The position numbers were made by a program, and so were the translations under genes. From NCBI RefSeq assembly GCF_014982715.1, contig NZ_JADCJY010000002.1:1-64000 (forward strand): a stretch of DNA of 64,000 nucleotides, given 5' to 3'. Every line of letters begins with the position of its first letter. Within the stretch, counting starts at the first letter, position 1. The notes beneath the pieces were generated by a model. That model was not told the origin of the DNA, did no database searches, and worked only from the letters and a program-made list of their open reading frames with translations. Origin of the DNA: Gallalistipes aquisgranensis. GTDB taxonomy: Bacteria; Bacteroidota; Bacteroidia; Bacteroidales; Rikenellaceae. Shown piece by piece: positions 46,240 through 54,480 of this stretch.

Positions 46240-47820
46240 TTACCAACCCGTATTTTGTACCAGTTTTCTGTTCACACCCATCTCGTAGGAGGGAATCGGC
46301 CACATCACGCCCTTTGGCTCGACCTGATTGAAATAGAGCATGGCCTCCGTATAGTTGCGCGGCACGGTACCCTTCACGTACTGCATCTGGTCGTAATAGA
46401 TGCCCCACCGCACCAGGTCGTCCTTGCGAAGCAGCTCGAAAGCCAGTTCGCGGGCCCGCTCGTCGCGCAGCTCCTGCATGAAGTTCTCCTTGCCCGAATA
46501 TACGTAGTCGACCTCTTCGCTGGCCGTCTCCGGATCGAGCCCGTGTCCCCGGCGCCGCACCTGGTTGAAACACTCGAGCGCCTCGTCATCCTCCTCGGCC
46601 AGCGCCTGGTCGTTGTTGAAATGCGCTTCGGCATACATCAGCAGCACATCGGAGTAGCGGAGCACCGGAAAGTTGATCGGCGTGGCATTGTTCTGCTTCG
46701 GAGATCCTTTCTCGTACTCGCGCCGGAATTTGGCACAGTAGCGCAGCCATTTCTGCGCGGCGGCCGTGGGAATCTTCTCAAGCGTATTCCTGTCGTAGGT
46801 GAAACTGCCGATACACCAGTCCCGGCGCACGTCGTCTCCGTCGTAGAGTTCGTACAGATAGGCCGTCGCCCGCAGGAACCCCTGGCAGAAGCCGATCGAG
46901 GAGCCCGCCGGCGAAGGAATGCCCGTATTGCGGCCCACCATGGCGGCACAGTAATAGACCGTATTGTCACCCCAGTATTCGATCTCCCAGATACTTTCCG
47001 CAATATCGTACTTGTCCTGGCTGTAATTGATGAAGACCTGCTGATAGTCGGGATTGAGCCTGTGTGTTCCGCAGTCGATCACCTTCTTCGCGTACATCTC
47101 CGCCTTGGCATACATATCGGTGCGCTTCAGCGGTTCGCCCGCCATCGTCAGGCAGACCCGCGCCAGCGTCCCCCACACGGCGGACCGGTTGATCTTTCCC
47201 CCGCCGTAGAGTCCCTCGGCCGGCACGACCAGCCCGGCCGCCGTCTCCATGTCGGAGACGATCTGCTCGTACACCTTCTCCGGATCGGCCTGCGGCACCT
47301 GCGTGTATTCGGGTTCGGCACTGGGCGCCGAGTGCAGGATCAGCGGCACGTTGCGGAATTTGTTCACCAGCATGAAGTAGGCATAGGCCCGCAGAAAGAG
47401 GGCCTCGCCCCGGACATTGTCGCGCACGGTCTCGTCCATCGGGGCCCGGTCGAGATTCTCCAGCAGCAGATTGGCCCGGCTGATGCAGATGTAGAGATAC
47501 TGCCAGTAGGAGAGGATACGGCTGTCGGTCGACACCACGTAGTTGTACCCCACGGTAAACTGGTCGCGGTTGTAGGATTCGTACCCCAGGTCGGCGCTCA
47601 GCCCCATGATGCCCTGCATGTTGGCTCCGTAGAGCATGTTGTTGGCCAGCGCCCGGTACACCCCGTACAGGGCCGTGTTCACCTGTTCCTCGGTTTTGTA
47701 GAACCCCTGCGGGGTAAAGGTGTCGTGCGGTTCCGTTTCGAGGAATTCGCAGGCGGACAGCAGGCCGCAGAGCGTCAGAACCGGCAAAAAACGTTTTATG
47801 AAGCGGTTGTTCTTTTTCAT
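46240..47820 (-). CDS. SusD/RagB-family starch-binding-type outer membrane lipoprotein
   Basis: A 526-residue lipoprotein (lipobox LLSAC, Cys24 in LTLCGLLSACEFLETEPHD) forming the lid of the SusC channel. SusD signatures: N-terminal TPQGFYKTEEQVNTALYGVYRAL, the SRANLLLENLD helix, RGEALFLRAYAYFMLVNKFRNVPLIL, and C-terminal DLVRWGIYYDQMQY and LYFNQVEPKGVMWPIPSYEM. It is between susC (21 bases upstream) and the DUF5017 gene. Confidence 0.96.
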   Translation of the reverse strand: MKKNNRFIKRFLPVLTLCGLLSACEFLETEPHDTFTPQGFYKTEEQVNTALYGVYRALANNMLYGANMQGIMGLSADLGYESYNRDQFTVGYNYVVSTDSRILSYWQYLYICISRANLLLENLDRAPMDETVRDNVRGEALFLRAYAYFMLVNKFRNVPLILHSAPSAEPEYTQVPQADPEKVYEQIVSDMETAAGLVVPAEGLYGGGKINRSAVWGTLARVCLTMAGEPLKRTDMYAKAEMYAKKVIDCGTHRLNPDYQQVFINYSQDKYDIAESIWEIEYWGDNTVYYCAAMVGRNTGIPSPAGSSIGFCQGFLRATAYLYELYDGDDVRRDWCIGSFTYDRNTLEKIPTAAAQKWLRYCAKFRREYEKGSPKQNNATPINFPVLRYSDVLLMYAEAHFNNDQALAEEDDEALECFNQVRRRGHGLDPETASEEVDYVYSGKENFMQELRDERARELAFELLRKDDLVRWGIYYDQMQYVKGTVPRNYTEAMLYFNQVEPKGVMWPIPSYEMGVNRKLVQNTGW

Positions 47821-47841
47821 CGTCGTGACGTTTTAGGAGGA

Positions 47842-50800
47842 CTAAAAGTCCAGTTGTAATCCGAACGTGTAAATCCTGTTGCGGGCATAGGCCGAGTAGT
47901 CGAACCCGGGGGTCAGCGTCGTGTTGCGCGTGGAAACCTCGGGGTCCACGCCGGAATAGTTCGTCCACGTGAAGAGGTTCTGGCAGGCGAAATTGACGTT
48001 GATCGACCGCATACCCAGCTTCTTCACGAATTTTTTCGGCAGCGAGTAGGCCAGTTGCAGCGTCTTCAGCCGCAGGAACGAGCCGTCCTCCAGCGTCCGG
48101 GAGGTGTAGTACCCGGTGGGGCCGTGTCCCTTGGCCCGCGGGATGTTGCTACCCTGATTCTCCATCGACCAGCGGCCGGCATAGCTGGCGTACTGGTTGA
48201 TGGCGACGTTCTGGTAATTGCCCTCCAGGACGATCCGGTTGGCGTTCATCACCTTGTTGCCGTAGTTCCACTGGAAGAAGACATTAAGCGAAAGGTTCTT
48301 GTACACGAACGTATTGTTGAACCCGCCCGTATGGAGAGGCAGGGCGCGCCCTATCACGGCATTGTCGGCCGCGGTGATGGTGCCGTCGCCGTTCTGGTCC
48401 ACGAACTTCGCGTCGCCGGGACGGATGTTGGCCCGGGCGCTGCCGTTGGTCGGGAGCGAGGGCTTGAGCAGGTAGCTGCCGTCGCGCTGCACGTCGAAAT
48501 CCGACATCTGGTAGACCCCGTCGTACACCAGTCCGTAGAAAGCGGTGATCGGCCCTCCCACCTTCGTCACGTAAAGGTTGGTGTTGTTGAAGTCGCCCGT
48601 GAAGACGATCTTCGAGAAGAGCATCTGCTGTCCGTCCGTCAGCTGCAGCACCTTGCTCCGGTTGAAACTGATATTGAAACTGCTGCTCCAGGTAAAGTTC
48701 CGGGTCTTCACGTTCACCGTGTTGAGCGAAATCTCCAGACCGTCGTTACGGACCTTTCCGATGTTGCGGTAGGCCTTCGTGAGCCCCATGCTGTACGGCA
48801 GGTCGGAATTGAGCAGCAGGTGGTCCGACGTCTTGCGATAAAGGTCGACGGTCAGGGCCAGCCGTTCCTTGAACATGGTCAGGTCGTAGCCCAGGTCGAA
48901 CTGCTCCGTGCTCTCCCACGTCAGGTTCGGATTTGCGAGGCTCGAGATCACGGCCGCGTTTTGCGGGGTTTCGTTGTTCTGGGAATAGTATTCGTTCACC
49001 TTGATCCCGCCGTAGGAGGCGTAGTTTCCCACACGGTTGTTACCCGTAACACCCCAGCTGAAACGGAGCTTCGCCTCGTCCACGAACTTCACATTGCGCA
49101 GGAACTTCTCGTCCTTCATTCGCCAGGCCACGGCTCCCGAGGGGAAATACCCCCACCGTTTGCCCTTGGCGAATTTCGACGAACCGTCCGCCCGGAACGA
49201 AGCGGTCAGGATATAGCGCGACTTGTAGCTGTAATTGACACGGGCCAGCGCCGACATCAGCCGGTTCTCCTCGATCACGGCATTGGTGGAGTGCGGCGTT
49301 CCCGTGTCCAGCCCCGCCAGGCCGAACTCCTCGAAGGGGATGTTCCACACCTCATGCGAATTGTCCTTCAGGTTGTAGGTCTGCATCGTGAAACCGGCCA
49401 GCGCCGAGATGAAATGGTCCCGGCGGAAACGGGTCTGGTAGGTCAGCGTGTTCTCGTTGAGCAGCTGTTTGTTGCGGTACATGCCGTAACTGCCGTTCAC
49501 CCCGCGGGAGTTGTTGGCCGAGGGATAACCCGAATAGGTCTTCGAGTTGTAGAAACGCTCCGTCTCCCGGCTGTTCTCATAGATACCGCCCCGGATATTG
49601 AGCGTCAGCTCGGGCAGTATCTTGTAGGTCAGCCGGGCATTCACCCTGAGGTTGCGGCGCGTCACGTTCCGCACCTCGTTGGCATTGGACATGATGGGGT
49701 TCAGGTTCGAGAGCGAGGACTCGTCCTCGTACATCTGGTCGTAGGTGGTGTCGCCCAGCAGGAACGGACGGTAACTCCACACCCGGTACATCATGTAGGA
49801 CTGGTACTGCGTGGACTGCGGCCCGGAATTGGACTCCTCGGAGGCCACCGCCCCCTTGGTCACGTCGGTCATGTAGGCGGCGTTCAGGTCGAGCCGCAGT
49901 TTTTTCGAAAGCGCCTGGTCGATCCGCACCTGCCCCTGGTAGCGGGTGTACCCGGAGTGGTCGATGATGCCCTTCTGGTCCACGATGTTTCCCGAAGCCC
50001 AATAGCGCGTCTGCTGCGTACCCCCGCTCACGGAGACCGAATGGGTGTGCATCGGGGCGATGCGGAACAGCTTGTCCTGCCAGTCGATCATCGCCTCGTT
50101 GCGGTAGTCCTCCAGCGTCATGTTCACGTTCGTCAGGAAGGTCTCGGAGAGATTGGGATTGAGCTCCAACATGTAGCTCACGTAGTCGTAGGGATTCATC
50201 ACGTCCATCGTCTTGGCCACCTGCTGCACGCCGTAGGTTCCCGTGTAGGAGACCTTCACCGGCCCCGTCTTCCCGCTCTTGGTCTCGATGATGACCACGC
50301 CGTTGGCACCCCGCGAACCGTAGATGGCCGTCGAAGAGGCGTCCTTCAGAATGGAGATCGAGGCGATGTCCTGCGGATTGATCGAGGCCGCGGAGAAATC
50401 CTCCGTCGGGAAACCGTCAATCACGTAGAGCGGCGAGTTGTCCTGTGACACGGAGTTGGCGCCGCGCACCACGATGTTCATGTCGCTGCCCGGCTGCCCG
50501 TCGTTGCTGGTGATCATGACTCCCGCGATGCGGCCCTGCAAGGCCTGGTCGAACGAGGGCACGGGCGCTTTGGTCAGGTCGCCCACGTCGACCGTCCCGA
50601 TGGTTCCCGTCACGTCCTTCCGGTTCTGTTCACCGTAACCGATCACCACCACGTCGTCGATCTTCCGGGTGGACTCCTCCAGCACGATCGTCAGCGACGT
50701 GCGCGAACCGACCGTCACTTCGGCGGCCTTGTACCCCAGCATACTGACCGAAATCACATCGGATGCCTTCACCATGAGGGTGAACTTGCCTCCCTTTTCG

Positions 50801-51042
50801 GCGATCGAGCCGCGCTGGGTTCCCTTCACGATCACGGCGGCGCCGACCAGCGGCTGTTTCTCCTCGTTGACCACCGTGCCGGTCAACCTGAAAAGTTTCT
50901 CCTTCCCTTTCGGAGCGCCGTCCGCCAGCACCCGGTCCGCCGCCGCGAACATTCCCAGCAGGCAGACCAGCCACACCGCCGCACCGAAAGAGAACCTGCC
51001 CGCAAAGGGCATGTTTCGTCCAAGGTTCTTCATCGCATTCAT
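47842..51042 (-). CDS. SusC/RagA-type TonB-linked outer membrane transporter
   Basis: A 1066-residue outer membrane channel. Signal peptide (RFSFGAAVWLVCLLGMFAAADRVLA), CarboxypepD-like domain (about 55-135, LTGTVVNEEKQPLVGAAVIVKG), TonB-box-like DDVVVIGYGEQNRKDVTGTIGTV, and a plug with the SusC signature DMNIVVRGANSVSQDNSPLYVIDGFPTEDF, then the barrel to the C-terminal FGLQLDF. It imports oligosaccharides with SusD. The start (51042 or 51033) was chosen to give a proper signal peptide. The glycan is not known; neighbouring enzymes suggest a rhamnose-containing polymer. Confidence 0.96.
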   Translation of the reverse strand: MNAMKNLGRNMPFAGRFSFGAAVWLVCLLGMFAAADRVLADGAPKGKEKLFRLTGTVVNEEKQPLVGAAVIVKGTQRGSIAEKGGKFTLMVKASDVISVSMLGYKAAEVTVGSRTSLTIVLEESTRKIDDVVVIGYGEQNRKDVTGTIGTVDVGDLTKAPVPSFDQALQGRIAGVMITSNDGQPGSDMNIVVRGANSVSQDNSPLYVIDGFPTEDFSAASINPQDIASISILKDASSTAIYGSRGANGVVIIETKSGKTGPVKVSYTGTYGVQQVAKTMDVMNPYDYVSYMLELNPNLSETFLTNVNMTLEDYRNEAMIDWQDKLFRIAPMHTHSVSVSGGTQQTRYWASGNIVDQKGIIDHSGYTRYQGQVRIDQALSKKLRLDLNAAYMTDVTKGAVASEESNSGPQSTQYQSYMMYRVWSYRPFLLGDTTYDQMYEDESSLSNLNPIMSNANEVRNVTRRNLRVNARLTYKILPELTLNIRGGIYENSRETERFYNSKTYSGYPSANNSRGVNGSYGMYRNKQLLNENTLTYQTRFRRDHFISALAGFTMQTYNLKDNSHEVWNIPFEEFGLAGLDTGTPHSTNAVIEENRLMSALARVNYSYKSRYILTASFRADGSSKFAKGKRWGYFPSGAVAWRMKDEKFLRNVKFVDEAKLRFSWGVTGNNRVGNYASYGGIKVNEYYSQNNETPQNAAVISSLANPNLTWESTEQFDLGYDLTMFKERLALTVDLYRKTSDHLLLNSDLPYSMGLTKAYRNIGKVRNDGLEISLNTVNVKTRNFTWSSSFNISFNRSKVLQLTDGQQMLFSKIVFTGDFNNTNLYVTKVGGPITAFYGLVYDGVYQMSDFDVQRDGSYLLKPSLPTNGSARANIRPGDAKFVDQNGDGTITAADNAVIGRALPLHTGGFNNTFVYKNLSLNVFFQWNYGNKVMNANRIVLEGNYQNVAINQYASYAGRWSMENQGSNIPRAKGHGPTGYYTSRTLEDGSFLRLKTLQLAYSLPKKFVKKLGMRSINVNFACQNLFTWTNYSGVDPEVSTRNTTLTPGFDYSAYARNRIYTFGLQLDF

Positions 51043-51081
51043 ATTTAGGTTAATAAATTCACGGCCTCCTGAACCGGCACA

Positions 51082-51095
51082 AGAACAAACGTTTG
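51082..51095 (+). promoter_or_regulatory. Operator-like 14-mer upstream of susC (site A)
   Basis: AGAACAAACGTTTG, containing the palindrome CAAACGTTTG. The same 14-mer occurs inverted at 51327-51340. The site lies 40 bases upstream of the susC start. Confidence 0.6.
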
Positions 51096-51420
51096 CGCAA
51101 AAACCGCGAAAAAAATAGGCTTCCACGCCCTCCCGATCTGCCTGTCCGGATACGGCGAGACGGCACCGTCCTGCCGCCTCATTCCTCGTTCACCCCTTCT
51201 CATCCGCTAAATCGTTTTACAAATTAAAATATATTATTCTAAAAAAGCAAAATTTAGCTGAAAAAATTTTTTCGGACGAAATTTTCTTTCTTTCATCCAC
51301 ACATGCGGAGCGTGCGGCCGTCCCGACAAACGTTTGTTCTCACAGTCCGTTCCGGCCTCACGCCACATCCGCCCTTTCCGGAAGGCGGCCCGGAAAGGAT
51401 GTTTTCCGCCCCTGTCATAA
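51096..51420. other. Long intergenic region upstream of the susC operon
   Basis: No supported ORF. It holds an AT-rich tract (51215-51300) likely to contain the susC promoter. No perfect TAnnTTTG was found, but related boxes such as TAATTTG occur on the minus strand. The two operator-like 14-mers lie at either side. Confidence 0.5.
51327..51340 (-). promoter_or_regulatory. Operator-like 14-mer upstream of susC (site B, inverted)
   Basis: Exact reverse complement of site A, 245 bases away. Its inner part is the 12-bp palindrome ACAAACGTTTGT (51326-51337). Confidence 0.6.
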
Positions 51421-51446
51421 AAAAACGACCCCAAAAGGTCGTTTTT
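51421..51446 (-). terminator. Terminator of the RhlE-type helicase gene
   Basis: A 10-bp stem (AAAAACGACC at 51421-51430 with 51437-51446) that also supplies the T-run, 43 bases after the helicase stop. Confidence 0.75.
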
Positions 51447-51489
51447 CATGATTCCGGTCCTGCGGCGGGGGAAGAGCCGCGGCCAACCG

Positions 51490-52605
51490 CTATGCCTGCA
51501 TCTCGGGAATCGTCTTCCCGATCAGCTTCTGAATCTCACGCAGCAGGGGGCGCTCCTCTTCCGAACAGAACGAAACCGCCACCCCGTCGTTTCCGGCCCG
51601 GCCCGTGCGGCCGATACGGTGCACGTAAGTCTCCGGCACTTCCGGCAGATCGTAGTTCACCACCCGCTCCAGCCGGTCGATGTCGATGCCCCGCGCAGCG
51701 ATGTCGGTCGCCACCAGCACCCGGGTCTTGTGGGCCTTGAAATTGCCCAGCGCACGCTGGCGGGCCACCTGCGTCTTGTTGCCGTGGATCGCCTCGCTGC
51801 GGATTCCCGCCTTGGTCAGGAACCGGGCGATCTTGTCGGCCCCGTACTTCGTGCGGGAAAAGACCAGCACGGAGTCGCTCCTGTCCTCCTGCAACAGATG
51901 GATGAGCTGCTCCTTCTTCTCCTTTTTCTCCACGAAGCAGACCGACTGCCGGATCACGTCCACCGTCGAGGCGGGAGGCGCCACCTCCACCTTCACGGGC
52001 TTGTAGAGAATGGAGCGCGAGAGCGAGGCGATGGCCGGCGGCAGGGTGGCCGAAAAGAAAAGGGTCTGTTTCCTTTTGGGCAGCATCGGCAGTATCCGTT
52101 TGATGTCGTGGATAAACCCCATGTCCAGCATCCGGTCGGCCTCGTCCAGCACGAAATAGCGCACCGCATCGAGCGAAACGAAGCCCTGTGCCGCCAGATC
52201 GAGCAGCCGTCCCGGCGTGGCGATCAGCACGTCCACACCTTTAGCCAGCGCTTCGGTCTGCGGACGCTGGTTCACCCCGCCGAAAATCACGCAGTGGCGC
52301 AGCGGGGTGTGACGGGCATAATCGGTGAAACACTCCCCGATCTGGATGGCCAGTTCGCGGGTCGGGGTCAGGATCAGCGACTGTATCTTGCGGGGCGAGG
52401 GAATCCGTTCCCGGCAGATATGCTGGATGATGGGCAGGGCGAAAGCCGCCGTCTTGCCCGTTCCCGTCTGGGCGCACCCGAACAGATCGCGGCCTTCGAG
52501 TGCCACGGGAATGGCTTTTTCCTGGATGGGAGTGGGAGTAACGTAACCTTTTTCGGCAAGAGCCCGCAACACGGGTTCCGCAATATTCAATTCTTCAAAT
52601 GTCAT
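51490..52605 (-). CDS. DEAD-box RNA helicase, RhlE-like
   Basis: A 371-residue helicase core without extra domains. Q motif TFEELNIAEPVLRALAEKGYVTPTPIQEKAIP, Walker A AQTGTGKTAAF, FVLDEADRMLDMG, LFFSATLP, VATDIAARGIDI and YVHRIGRTGRAG. The short tail suggests the RhlE branch rather than DeaD. It likely remodels rRNA or mRNA. The start at 52605 (MTFEEL) is preferred because the family begins at the Q motif. Confidence 0.93.
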   Translation of the reverse strand: MTFEELNIAEPVLRALAEKGYVTPTPIQEKAIPVALEGRDLFGCAQTGTGKTAAFALPIIQHICRERIPSPRKIQSLILTPTRELAIQIGECFTDYARHTPLRHCVIFGGVNQRPQTEALAKGVDVLIATPGRLLDLAAQGFVSLDAVRYFVLDEADRMLDMGFIHDIKRILPMLPKRKQTLFFSATLPPAIASLSRSILYKPVKVEVAPPASTVDVIRQSVCFVEKKEKKEQLIHLLQEDRSDSVLVFSRTKYGADKIARFLTKAGIRSEAIHGNKTQVARQRALGNFKAHKTRVLVATDIAARGIDIDRLERVVNYDLPEVPETYVHRIGRTGRAGNDGVAVSFCSEEERPLLREIQKLIGKTIPEMQA

Positions 52606-52777
52606 AATGATAAGAGGCCGCATCATAAGGCAGCCGTTTTTTTAAATTCGACTCAACTGCAAGGAAAGTGCGGGAGAAGGGGCCTGATTCACGGCGCCGC
52701 AGAAGACTTTGCCCGACAAAGATACGACAATTTACCGGAATCGCAACCGAAGCGTTGATTATTCCGCGAATAATCGT

Positions 52778-52785
52778 TACTTTTG
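52778..52785 (+). promoter_or_regulatory. -7 box of thi4-thiE (TACTTTTG)
   Basis: Exact TAnnTTTG just before the TPP riboswitch, with TTG at 52755-52757 (20-base spacing) as -33 element. Confidence 0.65.
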
Positions 52786-52790
52786 GCCCG

Positions 52791-52875
52791 ACACACAGGG
52801 GTGGCCGCCTCCGGGCAGTCTGAGATCATACCCATTGAACCTGATGCGGGTAATGCCGCCGTAGGAAGAAAGAGA
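52791..52875 (+). promoter_or_regulatory. TPP riboswitch (THI element)
   Basis: It contains the conserved blocks of the thiamine-pyrophosphate aptamer in order: ACAGGGGTG, CTGAGATCATACCCATTGAA, CCTGATGCGGGTAATGCCGC and GTAGGAA. It is located between the promoter and the thi4 start, so high TPP would reduce thi4-thiE expression, probably by blocking translation since no terminator is seen before the start. Confidence 0.93.
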
Positions 52876-52953
52876 GTCTTTTCCCGGAAGACCCGCGCAC
52901 AGCCGCGCCCCGTGTGATTTACCGTTTACCATCAACCAAAACGTTAAACCGAC

Positions 52954-53730
52954 ATGGAAAGAGTCGTATCCGCGGGAATCATAGATTCCTATTTCAGCAA
53001 ACTCAAATCGAACCTCAGCCTCGACGCCGCCATCGTGGGCGGCGGTCCCTCGGGACTGGTGGCCGCCTACTACCTGGCCAAAATGGGGCGCAAGGTGGCC
53101 CTCTTCGAACGCAAACTGGCCCCCGGCGGCGGCATGTGGGGCGGCGCCATGATGTTCAACCAGATCATGGTGCAGCAGGAGGCCGTCTTCATCCTCGACG
53201 AGCTGGGCATCCGCCACGAACCCTACGGCGAAGGCTACTGCACGGTCGACTCCGTCCACTCCACCTCGGCCCTGATCTACAAGGCCACGCAGGCCGGCGC
53301 CACCGTCTTCAATTGTTTTTCGGTGGAGGACGTCGTTTTCCAGGACAACGCCGTGCGCGGACTGGTGGTGAACTGGGCCCCCGTACACCGCGAAGGACTG
53401 CACGTCGATCCGCTGGTCATCATGGCCGGAGCCGTGCTCGAAGGCACGGGCCACGACTGCGAGGTGTGCCGGCTGGTGGCCCGCAAGAACGGCATCCGCC
53501 TCGACACCCCCTCGGGCGAAGTGATGGGCGAGCGCTCGCTTTCGATCGAACTGGGCGAAAAGACCACCGTGGAGAACACCAAGCAGGTCTATCCCGGCCT
53601 CTACGTTTCGGGCATGGCGGCCAACGGCGTGAGCGGCAGCTTCCGCATGGGTCCCATCTTCGGCGGCATGCTCCTCTCGGGCAAGAAAGCGGCCGAAATG
53701 ATCGCCGCCGACCTCGACCGCCGCAAATAA
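52954..53730 (+). CDS. thi4: Thi4-family adenosine diphosphate thiazole synthase (sulfide-dependent type)
   Basis: A 258-residue FAD-type protein (GGGPSG, 29-34) related to yeast Thi4. It makes the thiazole of thiamine from NAD and glycine. In the position where yeast Thi4 carries the sacrificial sulfur-donor cysteine, the sequence is EGLHVDPL with His150, as in the archaeal catalytic enzyme. So sulfur should come from free sulfide and turnover be multiple. It is under a TPP riboswitch and shares one base with thiE. No thiG/thiS is visible nearby. Confidence 0.88.
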   Translation: MERVVSAGIIDSYFSKLKSNLSLDAAIVGGGPSGLVAAYYLAKMGRKVALFERKLAPGGGMWGGAMMFNQIMVQQEAVFILDELGIRHEPYGEGYCTVDSVHSTSALIYKATQAGATVFNCFSVEDVVFQDNAVRGLVVNWAPVHREGLHVDPLVIMAGAVLEGTGHDCEVCRLVARKNGIRLDTPSGEVMGERSLSIELGEKTTVENTKQVYPGLYVSGMAANGVSGSFRMGPIFGGMLLSGKKAAEMIAADLDRRK

Positions 53731-54359
53731 TGTCGGCCGTGAAAGATTTCGGACTCTACGTCATCATCACCCGTCCCGTCCTCCCCTACGAACGGATCGC
53801 CGAGATCTGCGCGGAGGAGGGCGTCCGGATGCTCCAGCTGCGCGAAAAGCATCTTCCCGACCGGGAGATGCTCGCCGTCTGCCGGCGGCTGGCCGCGGTC
53901 ACCCGGGGCAGCGGCACGAAACTGATCGTGGACGACCGGGCCGACATCGCCCTGCTGGGCGGGGCGGACGGAGTACATCTGGGACAGACCGACCTGACCC
54001 TGGAAGAGGCACGGCGCATCGTCGGTCCCGGCCGCATCATCGGCCTCTCCACCCACTCCCTCGCCCAGGCCCGCGAAGCGATCGCCCAAAGCCCCGACTA
54101 CATCGGGTTCGGCCCCGTCTACCCCACGCCGACCAAAGCGATACCCGATCCCACGGTCGGCACACAGCTGCTCCGCGAAGCGGTAGCCCTCTCCCCGGTG
54201 CCCGTGGTGGCGATCGGGGGAATCGACGCCGGCAACCTGCACACCGTCACCGCCGCCGGAGCCCGCAACCTCTGCTGCGTGCGTTACCTGATGGAAAGCC
54301 CCGACCTGCGGGACCGCATCCGCGAACTCCGGAGGCTGATGGACGGAGCGGCCGGATAG
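53730..54359 (+). CDS. thiE: Thiamine-phosphate synthase
   Basis: A 209-residue TIM-barrel enzyme joining HMP-pyrophosphate and the thiazole phosphate. It shows the ThiE signature MLQLREK, LIVDDRADIA, GVHLGQTDL, GLSTHSLAQA, the phosphate-binding DYIGFGPVYPTPTK, and PVVAIGGIDAGNL. The ATG (53730) overlaps the thi4 TAA (TAATG), indicating translational coupling. A longer frame beginning at 52914 is a shadow over thi4. Confidence 0.95.
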   Translation: MSAVKDFGLYVIITRPVLPYERIAEICAEEGVRMLQLREKHLPDREMLAVCRRLAAVTRGSGTKLIVDDRADIALLGGADGVHLGQTDLTLEEARRIVGPGRIIGLSTHSLAQAREAIAQSPDYIGFGPVYPTPTKAIPDPTVGTQLLREAVALSPVPVVAIGGIDAGNLHTVTAAGARNLCCVRYLMESPDLRDRIRELRRLMDGAAG

Positions 54360-54410
54360 AGGGCTGTTCCCCGCTCCGGCGGGAAGAACCGCCGTCCGAG
54401 CTTTTCCGAT

Positions 54411-54442
54411 AAAAATCTCCGCACAGACAGGCGGAGATTTTT
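54411..54442 (+). terminator. Terminator after thiE
   Basis: A 12-bp stem (AAAAATCTCCGC at 54411-54422 with 54431-54442) then TTATTTTTT, 51 bases after the thiE stop. Confidence 0.8.
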
Positions 54443-54480
54443 ATTTTTTCCCTACCTTAGAGATTCAAAACTACCCTGCC

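Noticed and set aside
48055-50448. 797-residue plus-strand frame
   Set aside because: Antisense shadow of susC, which has full SusC signatures.
52914-53729. Fusion-like frame leading into thiE
   Set aside because: The upstream half is a low-complexity Arg/Gly-rich shadow of thi4 in another frame. thiE starts at 53730.
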